Source of the DNA: Solobacterium sp.
GTDB taxonomy: Bacteria > Bacillota_I > Bacilli_A > Erysipelotrichales > Erysipelotrichaceae
Assembly: GCA_017510405.1 (NCBI GenBank)
Contig: JAFWNG010000045.1
Location: 124,001 to 188,000, forward strand
Direction: 5' to 3'
Length of the DNA: 64,000 nucleotides
The notes below the pieces were generated by a model. That model made no database searches. It was not told where the DNA came from and was given only the letters and a program-made list of their open reading frames with translations. How positions within the stretch are numbered: the first letter of the stretch is position 1; every line of letters begins with the position of its first letter. This document shows, in pieces, positions 61,477 to 64,000 of the stretch. A program made the translations under genes and the position numbers.

Positions 61477-62622
61477 TTACATCAGTTTGCAGAACATCTC
61501 ACGGAACTGTTCCAGTGTTGCCGGTCTCGGGTTGCCCGGAGCACATGCGTCTGCCGCAGCAGATTCACACAGGAAGTCGAGATCTTCTTCTCTGAGTTTT
61601 TCCAGTTTGGTCGGGATGCCGACATCAACGGACAGCTGACGGACAGCGTCGATCGCAGCCTTGCGGTATTCAGCCTGGCTCATACCGGTCGTATCCACAT
61701 CGAATGCTTCAGCGATCTTCTTGAACTTTTCGCCCGTGTAGTCCTGGTTGAATTCCATGACGATCGGCAGCATCATTGCGCATGCGACGCCGTGCGGTGT
61801 GTCATAAACAGCACCCAGTGTGTGTGCCATGGAGTGAGCAATGCCAAGACCGACATTGGAGTAAGCCATAGCGGTCACATACTGTGCTAGAGCCATGCCT
61901 TCACGTCCGTCCGGGTCATTCGCAACAGCCTTGCGCAGGTTCTTTGCAATCAGCTGGATCGCTTCGAGGTTCAGGCAGTCTGCCAGTTCCCACGCCGCGC
62001 CGGTCGTATAGCCTTCAATGGCATGTGTGAGCGCATCCATACCGGTGGAAGCGGTCAGTCCCTTCGGCATCGAAGACATCATATCCGGGTCAACTACAGC
62101 AATGTCCGGAATATCGTTGGGGTCGACGCAGACGAATTTACGTCTCTTTTCCACATCGGTGATAACATAGTTGATCGTGGATTCCGCACCGGTTCCTCCT
62201 GTGGTCGGAACGGCGATCGTGAAGACGGTACGGTTCTTTGTCGGCGAGAGGCCTTCCAGAGAACGTACATCATAGAAATCCGGGTTGTTTACGATGATGC
62301 CGATGCCTTTGCCGGTATCCATCGAGGAGCCGCCGCCGATCGTGATCATGAAATCTGCACCGGACGCCTTAAAAGCGTCTACACCGTGCTGTACATTCTC
62401 AATCGTCGGATTCGGTTTGATATCGGAATACAGTGTGTATTCGATACCGTTTTCCGTCAGAAGATCTGTTACCTTGGAAGTAACGCCGAACTTGATCAGA
62501 TCCGGATCGGATGCGACAAACGCTTTTTTGAATCCCTTCGCCTTAACGATTCCCGGGATCTCTTTGATTGCGCCGTGACCATGGTACGAAATGCCGTTTA
62601 AAACAAAACGATTTACAGCCAT
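61477..62622 (-). CDS. fucO: iron-containing alcohol dehydrogenase, lactaldehyde reductase type
   Basis: Cytoplasmic group III dehydrogenase of 381 aa. NAD-binding GGGSSMDTGKGIG and PTTGGTGAE, and the metal-ligand stretch GMDALTHAIEGY with later HSMAHTLGAVYDTPHGVACA, are typical of FucO. It would reduce lactaldehyde from deoxysugar breakdown to 1,2-propanediol, or act on other short aldehydes. ATG at 62622 follows AGGAGG; the extension to 62670 is rejected. Confidence 0.9.
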   Translation of the reverse strand: MAVNRFVLNGISYHGHGAIKEIPGIVKAKGFKKAFVASDPDLIKFGVTSKVTDLLTENGIEYTLYSDIKPNPTIENVQHGVDAFKASGADFMITIGGGSSMDTGKGIGIIVNNPDFYDVRSLEGLSPTKNRTVFTIAVPTTGGTGAESTINYVITDVEKRRKFVCVDPNDIPDIAVVDPDMMSSMPKGLTASTGMDALTHAIEGYTTGAAWELADCLNLEAIQLIAKNLRKAVANDPDGREGMALAQYVTAMAYSNVGLGIAHSMAHTLGAVYDTPHGVACAMMLPIVMEFNQDYTGEKFKKIAEAFDVDTTGMSQAEYRKAAIDAVRQLSVDVGIPTKLEKLREEDLDFLCESAAADACAPGNPRPATLEQFREMFCKLM

Positions 62623-62717
62623 ATATATTATCCTCCTGTTATTTTTCTGCAGGCTGGCATCTGCCTGCATGTTACCTGTATTTTATCATGAACCACCGGA
62701 TGTAAATTATAATTATG

Positions 62718-62742
62718 CAAAAACAACGGGAAGAATTCCCGT
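62718..62742 (-). terminator. terminator of ktrA
   Basis: Perfect 7-bp stem ACGGGAA / TTCCCGT with a 3-nt loop, then a T-rich tail on the minus strand. Confidence 0.75.
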
Positions 62743-62784
62743 CGTTTCCCGTACCGGTCCGGCAGATACCCTGTCAGGATCGTT

Positions 62785-63453
62785 TCAGTCCAGATTCAGC
62801 GCCGCGATCCTGTTTGCATCCGCCGCGATCACAAGGACATCGTCGTCTTTGATCATTGTGTCCGGAGTAACGTTGATATCTACTCTCTTCGCTCCGACCG
62901 TGCGGATGCCGATGACGTTGACACCGTATAATTCCCGCAGATTCAGTTCCGACATCTTCCGGTTGATCCAGAGCTCCGGCGCCTTGATTTCCATTACGGC
63001 AAAATCGTCGTTCATCTGGTAAATATCCTGGATCTTCGGATTCATCAGGGAAATTGCGACTCTCTGCCCCATTTCATTCTCCGGTTCGATGACCTGCGTT
63101 GCTCCGATCCGCTCCATAACATAGCCGTAACGCGTGCTGTTGGCCTTGCATATGATATTTTTTATGTCGAGTTCCTGAAGATTCAGGATCGTTTCCACCG
63201 CGTCCTCCAGATGCGAACCCATGGCAACGATCACGGTATCCGCATCCTGTACACCGGCTTTCCGCAGCATTTCGATATCCCTGGAATCCAGGCATATCGC
63301 ATTGGGAACGGTCTCTGCCAGTTCCTGGATCAGCAGCATGTTTCTGTCAATTGCGATCACGTCGCCGCCGGCATTCGCCATAGTTTTTGCAATGGAAGAT
63401 CCAAAGTTCCCCATGCCGATGACCACGAATAGTTTTCTGCCGTTTTGTGTCAT
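62785..63453 (-). CDS. ktrA: Ktr potassium uptake regulatory subunit KtrA
   Basis: Cytoplasmic RCK protein of 222 aa gating the KtrB channel. The N-terminal Rossmann RCK domain has VVIGMGNFGSSIAKTM and VIAIDRN, and an RCK_C domain occupies about 140-222. GGAGG precedes the ATG. Directly downstream of ktrB (15 nt). Confidence 0.95.
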   Translation of the reverse strand: MTQNGRKLFVVIGMGNFGSSIAKTMANAGGDVIAIDRNMLLIQELAETVPNAICLDSRDIEMLRKAGVQDADTVIVAMGSHLEDAVETILNLQELDIKNIICKANSTRYGYVMERIGATQVIEPENEMGQRVAISLMNPKIQDIYQMNDDFAVMEIKAPELWINRKMSELNLRELYGVNVIGIRTVGAKRVDINVTPDTMIKDDDVLVIAADANRIAALNLD

Positions 63454-63468
63454 AATGATTCCTCCAAA

Positions 63469-64000
63469 TTAACCGATGAGTATATCAACATCCGGATACC
63501 GGATCCGGTTTGTCAGTTTCTTTTCCTTGTGGAACGCCGTATAGACGCTCAGCGGACCAAGCCGGCCGACGAACATCATCGACATGATCACGAGCTGTCC
63601 GATCACGGAAAGATCACCGGTGATCCCGGTGGATATTCCCACTGTGCCGATTGCCGAGAACGCTTCGAATACCAGCGCCAGGAAATCGATTCCCGGTTCG
63701 GAGATGCACAGGATGATCACTGCACCGAACAGAAAGAACACATAGAGAAACAGGATCACAAACGCCTGTTTCAGAAGATCATAGGAGATGCTGCGGTGTT
63801 TGATCACCGCTTCTTCCTGCCGGTTTCTGAGCGTGTTGACAGCACTGACATACAGAACTGCGGCCGTGGTGGTCTTCATACCGCCGGCAGTGCCGCCGGG
63901 CGAGCCGCCGATCAGCATATACATGCACATGATGATCAGTACGGGACGCGTGCAGGCGCCGATATTCACGGTCGAGAAGCCCGCTGTTCTCAGTGTTACC
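63469..64000 (-). CDS. ktrB: KtrB/TrkH-family potassium channel subunit, partial
   Basis: C-terminal part of a membrane potassium transporter, open at the window edge; the frame continues to 64000 and encodes VTLRTAGFSTVNIGA, a TrkH/KtrB filter region. GGSPGGTAGGMKTTTAAVL is the next filter-type segment. It pairs with KtrA. The full N-terminus lies outside the window. Confidence 0.93.
   Translation of the reverse strand, partial: VTLRTAGFSTVNIGACTRPVLIIMCMYMLIGGSPGGTAGGMKTTTAAVLYVSAVNTLRNRQEEAVIKHRSISYDLLKQAFVILFLYVFFLFGAVIILCISEPGIDFLALVFEAFSAIGTVGISTGITGDLSVIGQLVIMSMMFVGRLGPLSVYTAFHKEKKLTNRIRYPDVDILIG

Noticed and set aside
1-64000. CRISPR arrays, tRNA/rRNA genes, transposases, prophage genes
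   Set aside because: Looked for on both strands; no regularly spaced repeats, no tRNA-like cloverleaf and no mobile-element protein was recognised.

Overview
The window is a carbohydrate-utilisation region of a low-to-mid GC Bacillota genome. Strong GGAGG-type Shine-Dalgarno (SD) sites, CUT1 ABC transporters with MsmX/UgpC ATPases, a YesL (DUF624) protein, CdaR, KtrAB and an EF-P with a PGKG loop all fit this. The style suggests Erysipelotrichales or a related class, but no rRNA or tRNA is present, so placement below phylum is inference. I found no IS element, prophage, CRISPR array, tRNA or rRNA.

Layout. 1-3678 (-): CUT1 sugar transporter (lipoprotein and two permeases), divergent from 4017-7795 (+): LacI regulator, YesL, an unknown membrane-anchored protein, a structured leader RNA and an MsmX-type ATPase. 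7934-10447: CdaR divergent from a GntP permease preceded by a 17-codon mini-ORF. 10510-18683 (-): uronate operon uxaB-uxaA-TIM-barrel epimerase-eda-kdgK-kdgK-uxaC. 18749-34152 (-): very long pectin/rhamnogalacturonan locus (ECF-S-like protein, two CUT1 permeases, 714-aa lipoprotein, four small unknown membrane proteins interleaved with an ATPase, GH28, GH105, AraC regulator, second ATPase, kduI, kduD, esterase). Pectinesterase (34393, +) diverges from its head. 35508-38550: purine nucleoside phosphorylase, MFS transporter and LysR. 38618-51740: GH2, amidohydrolase, carboxylesterase, HAD and GH3 genes, then an RbsABC-type transporter and its divergent AraC regulator. 51767-55331 (-): uxuA, a mannonate-forming SDR and a sulfatase. 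55599-64000: housekeeping and mixed genes (GNAT, YnbB-like PLP enzyme, SDR, efp, PnuC-like, YwaF-like, fucO-like, ktrA, partial ktrB).

How it works together. Oligogalacturonides and related oligomers appear to be imported by the CUT1 systems and cut inside the cell, because GH28, CE8 and GH105 lack signal peptides. KduI/KduD handle unsaturated uronates, UxaC/UxaB/UxaA handle galacturonate, and UxaC/SDR/UxuA handle glucuronate. All routes meet at 2-keto-3-deoxygluconate, which goes through KdgK and Eda to pyruvate and glyceraldehyde-3-phosphate.

The two most interesting observations are the CUT1 operon carrying five extra small membrane proteins, and an identical ATTGCAA-N15-ATTGCAA direct repeat upstream of both the RbsABC-type operon and the uxuA-sulfatase operon. 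The repeat suggests one AraC regulon joining them.
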